Below are positions 30,104-40,567 of a DNA stretch of 64,000 nucleotides, one piece after another. The notes beneath the pieces were generated by a model, which was not told the origin of the DNA, did not search any database, and saw nothing but the letters and a program-made list of their open reading frames with translations. This stretch comes from Owenia fusiformis (taxonomy: Eukaryota; Annelida; Polychaeta; Sabellida; Oweniidae). The DNA lies in NCBI GenBank assembly GCA_903813345.2, contig CAIIXF020000002.1:12484150-12548149 (forward strand), written 5' to 3'. The translations under genes and the position numbers were made by a program. Each line of letters opens with the position of its first letter. Position 1 is the stretch's first letter.

Positions 30104-32154
30104 GAGTTTTGACTTTTCTGGGGTGGTTCAATGCCATTTTTCTCATCATACTGTCTCTTACGACACTCAAATTTTTTGTGCCCCTTTTTCTCACAGTACC
30201 AACATTCCCCTTGAAATCTGTAGGGCCTTTGGGAGCTCTTTCCCTCTTTTAACCTTTTAATTTCTTCGGTCAAGCGAGCATTCTCTGCCATGGTGGCTGC
30301 CACGTCAGAGGACAACAAATTCACTTTTTCAGAAATGATAACCTCAGGCGTAACATCCGGCAAGACAGTGGTACTTCGCAAAGAGAGATTAGGTTGGGTA
30401 CGATTAGCATGGAATGTATCATACTTGAGGGCAATTTGTAAAGCTTCATTGAGGGTTGTAGGGTCTTTGTTTTTGACTGCCCACTCAAAGTTTACATCAT
30501 TTAGAGCTTTACGAAACGAGTCAATGGCCATGACTTCGCGAATCTGTGCATTGGCTTCTGGATAAGCCTTTTTTACCAAACGTCTGATATCATGTGCTAA
30601 TTCAGTCACACTTTCTTTTGGTTTACGAATTCTATCGTGCAATTTATCCCTGAAGTTCCCTGCCTGATGAGGAGGGTCAAAGCGCATATTTAGCGCTTCA
30701 ATGATTTTTTCGTAACTACGCTCATCAGAGTCAAGATCAGTCAGGGTAGAAAGTGCATCTTTTCTTAATAATGCAATAAGTTGCACAGCTTTAGTAGAAC
30801 TAGACCAATTGTTTATGGATGCAATGATTTCAAACTGCGTCCGGAAGTCAGGCCAATGAGACGTACCATCATATGGGGACAATTTTGGAAAATTTGGTAT
30901 GTTTTCAACAGAATGAGTTCGAGTCTGCGGTGGAACCGTTGAAGGTGCTACAGGTGTAGTCAACGGATGCACCGGGACTGGAGATTGAACCAAATGTGAA
31001 CCGTATGGAACCATAACATTGGAGTTATTTGCTATCGGCACAAAGGGACTGGCTACCCGAGATGCAACTCTAGGTAATGGGTAAGGGCCAGGCACCATTG
31101 TTTGATTTTCACTCATGAACGGATTTGTGATATGTTTGGAGGGATCATTATTTACGTCACTGCCTCTTTGTGAAGCAGGCCTTGAAGTTTGGAAAGCACC
31201 ACGAAATCCCTGTATAAATGGAACACTTTGCCCCTCTTGAGAATACATTTGACCTGGTATGGGCATATGAGCATGATTTACCCCCTCTAAAGTGTTTACA
31301 TTTGGATAAACCTGAGGCAATGGATACCCTTGTCCGTACATGTACGGCAAATATGGATTAGGCCATACTGGTGGAGCCATTGAATAAGAGGATGTAACAC
31401 CAGTATGCGACGTAGGCGGACCATAGAGCGTTACAGTAGGAGACGCGCGCCGAACACCCGACGAAGTCGTGCGTGCGCGGTAATATGATGCACTGGGCGA
31501 TTCAACAACAGTTGATTTGATGTTTGTTACAACAACCTGTGTGGACTTTGGATCGTGATATATCCTATTAGCTGGAAACAAAGATCCATCTGTTTGACCA
31601 CCTGATTGAAAAGATCTGAAGGGATTGGTATCAACAGATGTAATGGGTGTTTGCCTTTTAAGAGGTGGTGGAAGGCTTAAATCTACATTTGAATCATGAC
31701 CCGGGGACCTCTCTGGCCAGTTAGAAGCACCCGCAACATAATCTTTTTGATTATCACCATAAACAGACAAAGGTGTCTCCCGGAATGGAAGTTCTGAGAA
31801 TGCCAATTTTGTTTTAACAACATCATGTGGTCTGGGTGTCATTCGGGGTTGAATTTTAGGACGTGCCCCACCCTGTGCATATGCCCCCGATAAATTTTCA
31901 ACTTCTATGTCAACCTTTCCTTGAGTGGATAATTCACCTGATTTACCATATTTTACCTCAGGAGCAGATAACTCACCCGTGGTTAATGTATTCATACCAC
32001 TGTCACCCTTAGTGGTGACATTGTCAGAAGGGTATTTCATGGATACTTCCCCGTCACTATACCTGACAATTTTGACGGTGTCTTCCATTTGAGAGGAAAG
32101 AAACCGGACATCTTCCGCAACATTTGAGGACTCTCTAACAGGCGTAGAAGCCAT
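30094..32154 (-). CDS. gag: Gag polyprotein with CCHC zinc knuckle
   Basis: 686 residues. The ATG at 32154 has a strong context (A at -3, G at +4). The first 400 residues are rich in Pro, Ser, Tyr and Thr and look disordered. From about residue 415 (PNFPKLSPYDGTSHWPDFRT) to about 610 there is a retrotransposon gag/capsid-type helical domain (FRTQFEIIASINNW, ALLRKDALSTL, DIRRLVKKAYPEA). A single knuckle C651-x2-C654-x4-H659-x4-C664 near the C terminus should bind RNA. The stop at 30094-30096 follows the slippery heptamer, so most ribosomes would make Gag and a minority Gag-Pol. It assembles the cytoplasmic particle around element RNA. Confidence 0.93.
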   Translation of the reverse strand: MASTPVRESSNVAEDVRFLSSQMEDTVKIVRYSDGEVSMKYPSDNVTTKGDSGMNTLTTGELSAPEVKYGKSGELSTQGKVDIEVENLSGAYAQGGARPKIQPRMTPRPHDVVKTKLAFSELPFRETPLSVYGDNQKDYVAGASNWPERSPGHDSNVDLSLPPPLKRQTPITSVDTNPFRSFQSGGQTDGSLFPANRIYHDPKSTQVVVTNIKSTVVESPSASYYRARTTSSGVRRASPTVTLYGPPTSHTGVTSSYSMAPPVWPNPYLPYMYGQGYPLPQVYPNVNTLEGVNHAHMPIPGQMYSQEGQSVPFIQGFRGAFQTSRPASQRGSDVNNDPSKHITNPFMSENQTMVPGPYPLPRVASRVASPFVPIANNSNVMVPYGSHLVQSPVPVHPLTTPVAPSTVPPQTRTHSVENIPNFPKLSPYDGTSHWPDFRTQFEIIASINNWSSSTKAVQLIALLRKDALSTLTDLDSDERSYEKIIEALNMRFDPPHQAGNFRDKLHDRIRKPKESVTELAHDIRRLVKKAYPEANAQIREVMAIDSFRKALNDVNFEWAVKNKDPTTLNEALQIALKYDTFHANRTQPNLSLRSTTVLPDVTPEVIISEKVNLLSSDVAATMAENARLTEEIKRLKEGKSSQRPYRFQGECWYCEKKGHKKFECRKRQYDEKNGIEPPQKSQNSKN

Positions 32155-32304
32155 AGTTACTTTAATATAAAGCGTTTGATATGGTATGCAATGCGTGTGT
32201 GTTCTGTGTAGCTAATATAGCAAATAATGTACAATTGCGTTGAATGTATATGTGCCTGTTTGCATGTAATCAGTATCTTGTTGGCATCTACCTAACTTGA
32301 ATAT

Positions 32305-32598
32305 CTACTTATCCTTAGCCTGAGCCTTTTGTTGGGAAATTATAATACTTGGACAATTATGAGGTTCTCCAGGGTAACTTACATATGCAAAGCAATCGCT
32401 ACAACAGTTTGGGTCTAACTTCCATGAATCAATGCAGGCATGACAGGCTTCAATTTCTTGCTCAGGGTAATACACAGTGTCGTTGAACTTGAGGTAATTT
32501 TCACATGTGTTACATATGTAATGCCAACAGCCTATCTTTCTCAATGGAACATTTGAATGACTGCAGTGAAAACAATGAACGAAATTTTGAACAGTCAT
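32305..32598 (-). CDS. Small RING-finger-like protein upstream of gag
   Basis: 97 residues from the ATG at 32598 (A at -3); a longer frame begins at 32649, next to the primer site. Cys/His spacing is C9-x2-C12-x11-C24-x-H26-x2-C29-x2-C32-x19-C52-x2-C55. This satisfies the RING-HC rule (C-x2-C-x9-39-C-x1-3-H-x2-3-C-x2-C-x4-48-C-x2-C); C65, C66 and C69 follow. RING domains usually bind E2 enzymes and act as ubiquitin ligases, but spacing alone does not prove activity, and another zinc-binding fold is possible. It lies between the 5' LTR and gag, 150 bp before the gag ATG, so it would be the first ORF of full-length RNA. Gag may need reinitiation or a spliced RNA. Ty3/gypsy elements do not normally have a gene here. 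Confidence 0.7.
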   Translation of the reverse strand: MTVQNFVHCFHCSHSNVPLRKIGCWHYICNTCENYLKFNDTVYYPEQEIEACHACIDSWKLDPNCCSDCFAYVSYPGEPHNCPSIIISQQKAQAKDK

Positions 32599-32663
32599 TA
32601 TAGTGGTCGTTCGCAGAGTAAATTGACAAATGTAGCACAACACACACACAAAATATGAATTTC

Positions 32664-32683
32664 AATCCCAACGCTGCCAGCCA
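32664..32683 (-). promoter_or_regulatory. Primer binding site, tRNA-Leu-like
   Basis: Five bases inside the 5' LTR the element strand reads TGGCTGGCAGCGTTGGGATT. As I recall it, the complement of a metazoan tRNA-Leu (AAG/UAG) 3' end is TGGTGGCAGCGGTGGGATT, so only two positions differ. The extended match makes leucine tRNA the likely primer. Confidence 0.6.
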
Positions 32684-32688
32684 GTTTC

Positions 32689-34883
32689 TGTAATGACCCC
32701 GATAGTAATTTGAGATGGTAGCGAGCCAAAATATCAGAGTCTTACAGATAAAAGAGAAAACTTGAAATATTGAATCTCTTACTATGGATATAACTAATGT
32801 ACAATACTTGGGTTTATAATATTTTATTGAAGATTAATATAATGTGTGTGGATTGGTTAGAGTCTCCTATAGAGGCTGTATGTCGCAACTCTGCGACATA
32901 AAACGTACCACTAATTAAACAGACAATGTGATGTAATTTTAAAATATAAACATAAAAACTACTTTATTGCTTTCTTTTACAAAAATAAGTATTTGGTATC
33001 AAAAGTTGTAAATTACTTTTATTTACATGATTATGAAATTGAGCTTTAGAGACTAGGCTGTATGATGATCACTGTATATTTACACAATTATATTATGCAC
33101 CTGAAGTTTTGACTATTAATTACTCTACACTTAATGCCGTATTACCCTGACTAAGTTGGCAAGACCTGTTTGTATTTACACTACAATTACCTGATATATA
33201 CACTTGATTGGGAAATTATATACCAGACTTATGATATGAAGCACCAATTGGTTTGAGCTTAAGTGATTATATGCAAATGTATATGTTGTTTAAGTTTCTA
33301 AACTGTTCTACTGCCTTAATAATCTAATGTAGTAGACATATTGTCCAATACAATATATCTAACACAAGAAATTACTCGCGAAGGCACAAAGTGAAAAATA
33401 TCACCCTGAGATTCTGTTAAACTGAGATTCGAAGCAGTATCAAATTATGTTAATATCAAAATATCACCTAAAAGTAGCTTATTACATGTGAAAACTACAC
33501 TGCTGAATGCAGTATATTCCCCACATGAAATATCAACTGAGCTACAGTAACACAAAGTGAAATAGTATCACCTTGGAAATATGAATATAAAACTCAATGT
33601 ATGAAAATAATATGTACAATAAGCACTAGAGATATTTCAATGTACCAGACTGTTAGTTACATGTGGCAGACATAAAGCATGAAACAGTATGTCTATCACA
33701 TGTCAACCAAATAACTACAATAAAAACAGTCAAATACACAATAGAAATACAGTATCTCTTCTAAACTCACAATATTAGTCACGATAAAGTATCGCAACAA
33801 AAGGAACTACTCAAAATGAAATTATGGCAAGCTTTTGGCAATTTAACCTGTACGACAAAGTGTCGAACAGACAAAAATCCAAAATAAGATCAAAATGTGT
33901 TTTATAACACTATGACTTGATTATACTTATGTAAAGGTGTGAATCTATATCACACTAGTATAAGCAAGCTCAAATATTACTCAAATATATAAAACTATCA
34001 AAAATGTGAGTTTATGAAATCATGTGCTCAAGTCAATGAAAATTCTATGAAAAATGACAAAGATACAGCTTCGAAAAAGTAACTTCAAAAATGAAAATCA
34101 GTCGGCCTTACTTTCTCAAAAGTTAAATGAAATACTCAAGATCAATTATAAAAGCAAAATACCAATGCAACTCTCGACACTGAGATGAATTAAGGCATCA
34201 AAATTTGGAATCTGCATGAGATGCAAAAATGGCCGCCCAAAATTCAACAAGTGTGAATCGGCCGTTTCCAAAAACTGATATCTCACTTCAAAAAGTGTAA
34301 TTGGCTGAATGCCTACGATCCCTGGGTCTGGTGTTAGTTCGACAATTAAGTAAAACTATATCTTACACCGGGAAAGTAATTGGGAGGCACACAAATCAAC
34401 CAAATATTTAGAGCATACCTATCTGTCCTTTGTTGTTTACGAATATTGACGAAGATGTGAATTGAATGTGAGAGAGAAGGCCTCTGATTGGCTGAAAATA
34501 TCACGTGACTTTGAAATTGTCGATTTACTGCAAAAGTACGTAACATTACTTGAATAAAAACTTACCATATTGATCTTTAAATCAATATTGATCATATCAT
34601 GTTGCATTTACATCGAAAAAACTATGCAAAAGTGGTAAAATATGATGTAATTAAATAAAATGAATCGTAATCCAAAACGAGGCTGTGACCCCGGAAGCTC
34701 ACATAAACACAAAAATAATTTCGGGGAGAAGTAAAATCTCCATATAAAGTTAAATTTCACCACCTTTACAGAAATCTACTCAGTCACCACTTGTGGCGGA
34801 AGCAAGGTAAGACAATGTGACACCGTCTAGCGTACTAAGAACAAAATGACACTATCTAGAACTATTGCTAGACGGTCGTCACA
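32689..34883 (-). repeat. 5' LTR of the retrotransposon
   Basis: Same length and apparently the same sequence as the LTR at 22668-24862. As 5' LTR it should hold the promoter. A TATA-like CTTTATATGG lies about 140 bp from its start (near 34745) on the element strand. TACC (34884-34887) follows as target duplication. Confidence 0.95.
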
Positions 34884-34887
34884 TACC

Positions 34888-35160
34888 TATAACACGTCCA
34901 AGTATGGGATTGACACATCCGCACTGGCGTAAACATACATAGACATTAAAAAATCGATAAATCTATTTTGAGCTCTAAGTTTAAATTTCCCGCGTTTCCA
35001 ATTTATTTGCGATTAGCATACTGTTGCGTCTGCGTTGCGTCTGCGTTTGCGTGAAGCGCGTAATACGACGCAAACCATGATTTGCGCTTGCGAATAATGT
35101 TGATTCGCAAGCGCAACGCAAATCGCAACGCTAATTTAGCGCTGACCGGATAATGAGGGC
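34888..35160. repeat. Right end of the Harbinger-type element with GCAA/TTGC-rich hairpin
   Basis: Begins with TATAACACGTCCAAGTATGG, which resembles TATAACACTACTAAGTATGG at about 22297. It continues into CG-rich repeats including a hairpin GATTTGCGCTTGCGAAT..ATTCGCAAGCGC (about 35080-35125) and ends at CCGGATAATGAGGGC. Confidence 0.55.
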
Positions 35161-35225
35161 TCAGGTCGTTAACGGTGATGGATGGTACTGTCTCTGATAA
35201 CGGACATAATAACTGAAGTAAACTC

Positions 35226-35497
35226 ACTGGCGGATTAGGGGGGGGGGCCTGGGGGCAAAAATTAGGCCCAAAAAATTGGGCCATAAAAAGGCCTTAATGC
35301 CCCCAAAAGTGGACGTTTTTGGTTATGACTGGGCCTTTTAAGGCCTTACTTTTAAATTTCAGGCCAAATTTTGAAGAAAATGGGGCTCAAAATTTCAAAA
35401 TTTGGGCCCACTTTTGGGTTTTAGGGGCCCAAAAATGTTTTTTCTCTGACCTGAAATTTTGGCCCCCTCCCTTGTTGGTTCCCACATCCGCCCCTGA
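35226..35497. repeat. Small TIR element with G-tract termini
   Basis: The left edge ACTGGCGGATTAGGGGGGGG is imperfectly mirrored at the right (GGCCCCCTCCC..CATCCGCCCCTGAA). The interior is purine/pyrimidine-skewed with GGGCC repeats. No coding is present. Confidence 0.45.
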
Positions 35498-37207
35498 AAC
35501 TATAAAACTGAGAGTAACATGTGGCTGTATTTCTAGTACTGTTGAACTCTGGGTAACAACTATGCCTGCCAATACAATATATCATAACACAATTAATAGC
35601 ACAATCAATGTATGAATGTGAAGATACAACAAACGGTGGTAATAATACTAATAACGTCATTTCTGCGAGCAATATTAAACAAATACTGGATGATCAGGAG
35701 CTGGATATGGCAGAATACCTATTCGAGAAAAAATATTGGGCGAGGCGGCACTATATAAGCTTACACTACACGGTGTTATAGCATGACGGTTACGACAAGG
35801 CGATTTGCAAAATTTTGCGGTAACGATAACAAAAAATGGTGGATAGGAAAGTCCTCTGTCTCGCCTGTAGGCAAGATTCTCAGATAAGATTTCCTTTTTA
35901 ACTAGTTCCATTCGGTGACGTATATATGGATGGTTATAAAGACTGGGTCAAATCTGCCAGGTGGTTTAAAGCGGAATATAAGGTGTAAACTTACCGACTG
36001 AGATGTCCAAGTTCATATTTTTTAGTGATTTCTCAGTATATGTGCCTCAGAGCCACTCAAACTATCAACAGTAAGTAAACTGTGTATAAACAAGCCATAA
36101 AATGACAAATCCAGAACAGGAACGTGGTCATATTGTAAATAATAAGGTTTCAAACGCAATGTCGTAAGACGACTACGTACAGGTATATGAATTCGATGGA
36201 CGATAACGTATTGTATTAGATGTGCATAAGATATTTAGCGGACGGTTACGTGCATGTACATCTTTCAAGTTAAGGTTGCTAGTTCTGATAGCCTCTTTCC
36301 ATGTAATTGTTATGATGGGTAAATGGAATATTGAATTGCTTATATTTGTTTTCAGGACTCGCAAGAGACGCTCTTGTTTGAGCCTCTATAGGGCAAGAAA
36401 AAATTGTGTCTTGCTTTATTAATGAAACCAATTTAAGTCAAAAAGATAGCAATGAAGAGGCAAAAGAAGAATTAGCATCAAGTACTGATGAATATGACAC
36501 CATGGATAAAAATGGTATCCCAAAAAATCATAGGATATCCTCTATGTATGTTGCATAAAAAATGGTCAGGTTTAACATGGCAATTGCAAGTGATTTATGT
36601 TACATTTTTCATAGGTCCAGTACAAGTCAGTCAATGTTATTATATTCATGCCTTATTGGACACTCTGGTATTGAATTAAATCCCCTCACATAAATAATGG
36701 ATTACATTGGTTTCCCATGACCTAGCAAACTGTCATGCATTCATTAGGTGTGAACATGTACATGCATTTACAAATGCTCCTTCATTAATGCATCGATTTT
36801 CTCAAAGATGACAAATGGGTAACCAGAACCAGAACTTTCAAAGATGGACAGGGCGAACTCCATAACACGGGATTTTCCATTGGATAATCCTAATTCCCAT
36901 GTAACTTTCACATTACCTTTTCAATCCATATGCCCTTATATGAAGTGAATGACCTTACAGTGAAATCTTATATTGCAAAAAAATATAAAAAATCATGGTC
37001 ATCTTTTTCAGTAATAAGGTCAATATTATTGAAGGTGGGTTACTAATCCATGGCTAATCTCATTATTAAAATGAAATTTTTATTTTTTCATGCACTTTTA
37101 TTGAAGTCGTCAAGATATTGTTTTCATATAAAATGTTTATTGTATGGCCGGGAATTACCCGTGACCAAAAATACAGCTGTCCAAAATCTCTTTTCATGTT
37201 AAATCTG
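35498..37207. other. No gene seen
   Basis: AT-rich sequence with only short frames and no recognised element ends or protein motifs. Confidence 0.4.
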
Positions 37208-37345
37208 AGGCCTTATCACGAGCTCGTCGCAAGATTTGCGTTTGCGTCTGCGTTGCGTTTGCGTATCGACAATTTGCGCAAGTGCAACTCCTGAGTTACG
37301 TCTTATCACGCGCTCGTCGCAACGCAGATCGCAACTTAAGTGGTA
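37208..37345. repeat. CG-rich segment resembling a Harbinger-type end
   Basis: TGAGGCCTTATCACGAGCTC followed by TTTGCGTTTGCGTCTGCG has the same style as the element end at 35160 (GAGCCCTCATTATCCGG plus TTGCG repeats). CTTATCACG(A/C)GCTCGTCGCAA occurs twice (about 37212 and 37303). Probably an isolated relic of a related family. Confidence 0.4.
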
Positions 37346-37399
37346 GTTTAAGTTAACCACAAATTCCAAATTAATATTAGGGTCGTTCGAAAAGTTTTG

Positions 37400-37845
37400 C
37401 ACGAAAGCTCACGTTACTTTGCATTTAACACGTTACTTTATTGGACTTTAACTTGTCTCCACTAAGAATGAATGATATTTATGTATGCATATTCAAAACA
37501 CGTTTCTATGCCATTTAAACGTAACTTTATTTTACTTTAACTTTTCTCCACGAAGAATTAATGAATGTATTTTCAAAACACGTTACTTTGGCATAAAAGA
37601 GTAACTTTATTGGACTTTTAACTTTTCTCCACGAAGAATGAAGGAGTTTTTATGTAGGCATTTTAAAAACACGTTACTTTGCCTTAAAGACGTAACTTTA
37701 TTAGACTTTACCTTTTCTCCACGAAGAATGAATGCATTTTTATGTACAATGTATGCATATTCAAAACACGTTAGTTTGCTTTAAAAACGTAATTTTATTG
37801 GAATTTAACTTTATCCACGAAGAATGAATGAGTTTTTATGTTCAT
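37400..37845. repeat. Tandem repeat of 81-94 bp, about five copies
   Basis: CTCCACGAAGAATGAATG together with ACACGTTACTTTG and GTAACTTTATTGGACTTTAAC recurs at about 37457, 37546, 37627, 37717 and 37811. Units have diverged by small changes. Confidence 0.75.
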
Positions 37846-39004
37846 GTTAAATTTTAAAGATGCATTATGCCATAGGTTTCTCCCCCAGGCAATCAATGAT
37901 GTCCTATTGTTATTGCTCATATAATATATCACATACCATGGATATATCTTGAGAATAATAACTTTTGGGTATATCTGTATTGCCGAAATATCGAAAATAA
38001 TCAACAGAACAACCAAACTCCAGAATTAAACACAATCGATTCCTCGGCTAGCTAGGGGGATTCCCATATTGAGTTACAATTAAGTGCCAACAAGCGACTT
38101 GAACCAGGCAGCCAATCAGGTTTATGATAAACGAATTCAATGACCAATCAGATAACAGTAGGACTTTCCCGGTATATTCAAACTTCAGATTGAATTAATT
38201 TCTTCGAAAATAATTAGATCGGCCAGCACAATCGCAAAATTAACACTGAAAGAGGGGGATTTGGGACTTCTTCTTTGGTAAGTAAATGGGTATATATGTG
38301 GTGAAACTCAATATGCAAAAAAGTCCAGAGGGGTCTTGATTGTGCTATCCTATGGCATAGAGCCTCTTTATGTTTATGTGATTGAAACGTTGTATAAATA
38401 GAACGCAATATTCACACAGAATGCATTAAATGTCTAGCGTCGTGAAATTCGAACGTGATTAGGAAACCATTTGGGAAATAAAATATATTTGGAACTGATA
38501 CCAGACGCTAAAACTGATTCGTACTAGCATTCGATTACAGCGATTTCTGGCGGTGTTCATTGGTCAATCTCAACAGACCACCTTACGTCTGATCACGTGG
38601 TTAGACCCCCATGAGCATTCATTATACAAATAAGAACAAAGGAATTTCCGAAGTTGAAAAATGCCGATACGTAAAAACGAAAATAACACAGTAGAATATC
38701 ATAAAAATTGCTCTTATTTGCCGTTGTTGTAGACAAAATGAATAAGCAGATCCCAGATTATGATGCCAGCTCTCGATCTAGATGATTTCATAAGTGGACA
38801 GCCATATTGTAAGAAGTGGAAAAACAAAGTATGAGGGAAAAGTACCAGTATGGGACTAAACAAAAGTTATGAACATAACAAGTGTCTAAAAGCATGCAGT
38901 GGTTCCAGACGAAGAAAACTAAGGAATAGGTAAAAACACAAACTACAAAAGAACGAATTGTGGTGTCATGCAGGACCACGACAACGGTACGGATATTTTC
39001 TATG
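37846..39004. other. No gene seen
   Basis: AT-rich, possibly unique sequence. No exon with convincing splice sites or protein similarity was noticed. Confidence 0.4.
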
Positions 39005-39662
39005 GTTAGGTTATTCTTTCCAAACAACATTTTGGAAAAAATGCTATTCTGTACCTACCCATGTTATTTCCTGGTACAAAATAAAGTATGAAGGCATGTT
39101 TGTATTTCCTTGCTTTTTTCAGGAAAGTATCCTTGCAATGTCTTAAACCAGGTAGCAGGTAATTTGCGACTTCATGAAATGCTGAAATCTAAGAAAAATC
39201 AATCAAAATGGCCACATTTTTAATTTTCCAAGTCTCTCAATAAAACTGGATTTCCATTGACCACTTACTAGGTTTACTTAGAGAAGACGATGAAATGATA
39301 CTTTCTTGAAAAAAGCAAGGATATACAGTTGGGGACATAAATAAATGACAGGTGGATTTGCTGAAGTGAGGATTTCCCATGTTAAAAATAAGAGAATTTA
39401 CAAGAGGCCATACATCAGTGGATGAGATTATACAAAATGTAAAATATACAAATTTTAAGGGATATGTATCTAGACAATATTGGAAATTATGGGCTTTCAG
39501 ACCACCACAATTAGGAAATGGTGATCGAAAATCGACCTGTCATTTATTTTTGTCCCCAACTGTACATACTTATACATGTCTTCATACTTTATTTTGTTCT
39601 AGAAAATAGCTAGACTATATCCTCTAGCATGGGCAAAAATGTTGTTTGGAAAGAATAGCCTT
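39005..39662. repeat. Foldback element, right arm split by a MITE
   Basis: The left arm (GGTTATTCTTTCCAAACAAC.., CAAAATAAAGTATGAAGGCATG, CCTTGCTTTTTTCAGGAAAG; 39005-39133) is mirrored on the right (39297-39324, then 39571-39662). The right arm is broken exactly by the MITE at 39326-39562. A spacer of about 160 bp separates the arms. Confidence 0.7.
39326..39562. mobile_element. Tc1/mariner-like MITE, CAGTTGGGGAC termini
   Basis: TIRs CAGTTGGGGACATAAATAAA.. and ..TTTATTTTTGTCCCCAACTG are about 27 bp with one or two mismatches, flanked by TA on both sides (39324-39325, 39563-39564). CAGT ends and TA duplication are typical of Tc1/mariner. Confidence 0.8.
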
Positions 39663-39771
39663 AATTTGTATGGGTATTAGAGAGCCTTTGATATAAGTTA
39701 TTTCGAATACGTATACACAAACTTGCACTTGTGTTTTCCATTCGTCAGTCCGATTCAAATTTATATTTATT

Positions 39772-40567
39772 AGAGTCCATTTCACTGTTTAATTGCGTCA
39801 GTAAAAGCTAAAAAATAAGAAATCAAAATATCATTTTGCAATAATATATTAGTATAGACTGAATTTCCTGAGACTGAAATTCAGTCTATTGATCATTATG
39901 TCCCTCCTGTGGGAAAAACAGGAAATTTCAGGCACACAATTATCAATTTAAGGAAATTTCCATTCCCAAAAATAAGCATTAAAAAAACAATAACAATAAC
40001 AATTCAATTAAGTAAAAAAGGAAAATTAAATGCTATGAAAAGTAACACAGCATATTGTCAAATGGAAATAAAGCTAGGGGAAGTAACAAGTATGCAAATT
40101 AATTTACCCAGTCGGCCATTTTGAATGGCACTTACCTATGTAAACAAATATTTTTCAATCCCAAATTTTAACATATGGGCTATAGTCTGAATATTTTCAT
40201 TCCAAATTTCAAAAGAATTTCATACTAGAGGATATAGTCGAAATAATATATGGAAAAATATATTCCTATTGTACATGAATGACATTTGTATATCTTGGAT
40301 TGCTTCTAGTTTGGCTTATAAAGTGTATGGCCTCTTATATTTGGATGCTTCTCTGCCATGTTATTTTCAATAAGATTAACATGGCTGAAATTCTTCAAAT
40401 TACAAGACGGCACAGGCTTATTGCACAAAAAACTAAAAAATCTGAAATAAACAAAAGTCATTCATGTACATTATGCCTATACTTTTCCAAATAATAATGC
40501 ACAATGGTCTCCCAATTTCTTATTTTTGACGATCTACTGACGCAATGAAACAGTGAAATGGACTCTA
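39772..40567. mobile_element. TIR element of about 0.8 kb with GAGTCCATTTCACTG ends
   Basis: The left end GAGTCCATTTCACTGTTTAA..GCGTCAGTA is mirrored at the right (TACTGACGCAATGAAACAGTG..GGACTC), with TA outside both. It contains the 245 bp MITE copy at 40245-40495. Its right end matches 19353-19440. Confidence 0.7.
40245..40495. mobile_element. MITE with long TIRs, copy 2
   Basis: Same element as 19108-19352, starting AATATATGGAAAAATATATT and ending with its imperfect complement. The right terminus has diverged (CCAAATAAT instead of CCATATATT). Confidence 0.7.

Larger units (their letters stand above)
22668..34883 (-). mobile_element. Complete Ty3/gypsy (Metaviridae) LTR retrotransposon, 12.2 kb
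   Basis: Two 2,195 bp LTRs (TGTGAC..ATTACA in element orientation) enclose a primer site, a RING-type ORF, gag, pol, a zinc-finger-type ORF and a polypurine tract, all on the minus strand. The domain order PR-RT-RNaseH-IN and the GPY/F module place it in Metaviridae (Ty3/gypsy). The host sequence TACC is repeated directly outside both ends (22664-22667 and 34884-34887). LTRs without visible differences and intact frames indicate a recent insertion that may still be competent. The two extra ORFs and LTRs of over 2 kb are unusual. It sits inside the Harbinger-type element. Confidence 0.95.
20072..35160. mobile_element. Harbinger-type element, split by a retrotransposon (composite)
   Basis: The left edge carries GGCCTCATTATCCGGTC and the right edge the complement of GCCCTCATTATCCGGTC. 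Both are followed inward by CG-rich subterminal repeats (GCAAATCGCAA, TTTAGCG, TTGCGTTTGCG). Without the 12.2 kb retrotransposon the element would be about 2.9 kb. A transposase exon of the PIF/Harbinger family lies inside (20667-20999). I could not find the expected 3 bp target duplication, so the pairing of the two ends is likely but not proved. Several palindromic MITEs sit in its left part. Confidence 0.55.
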
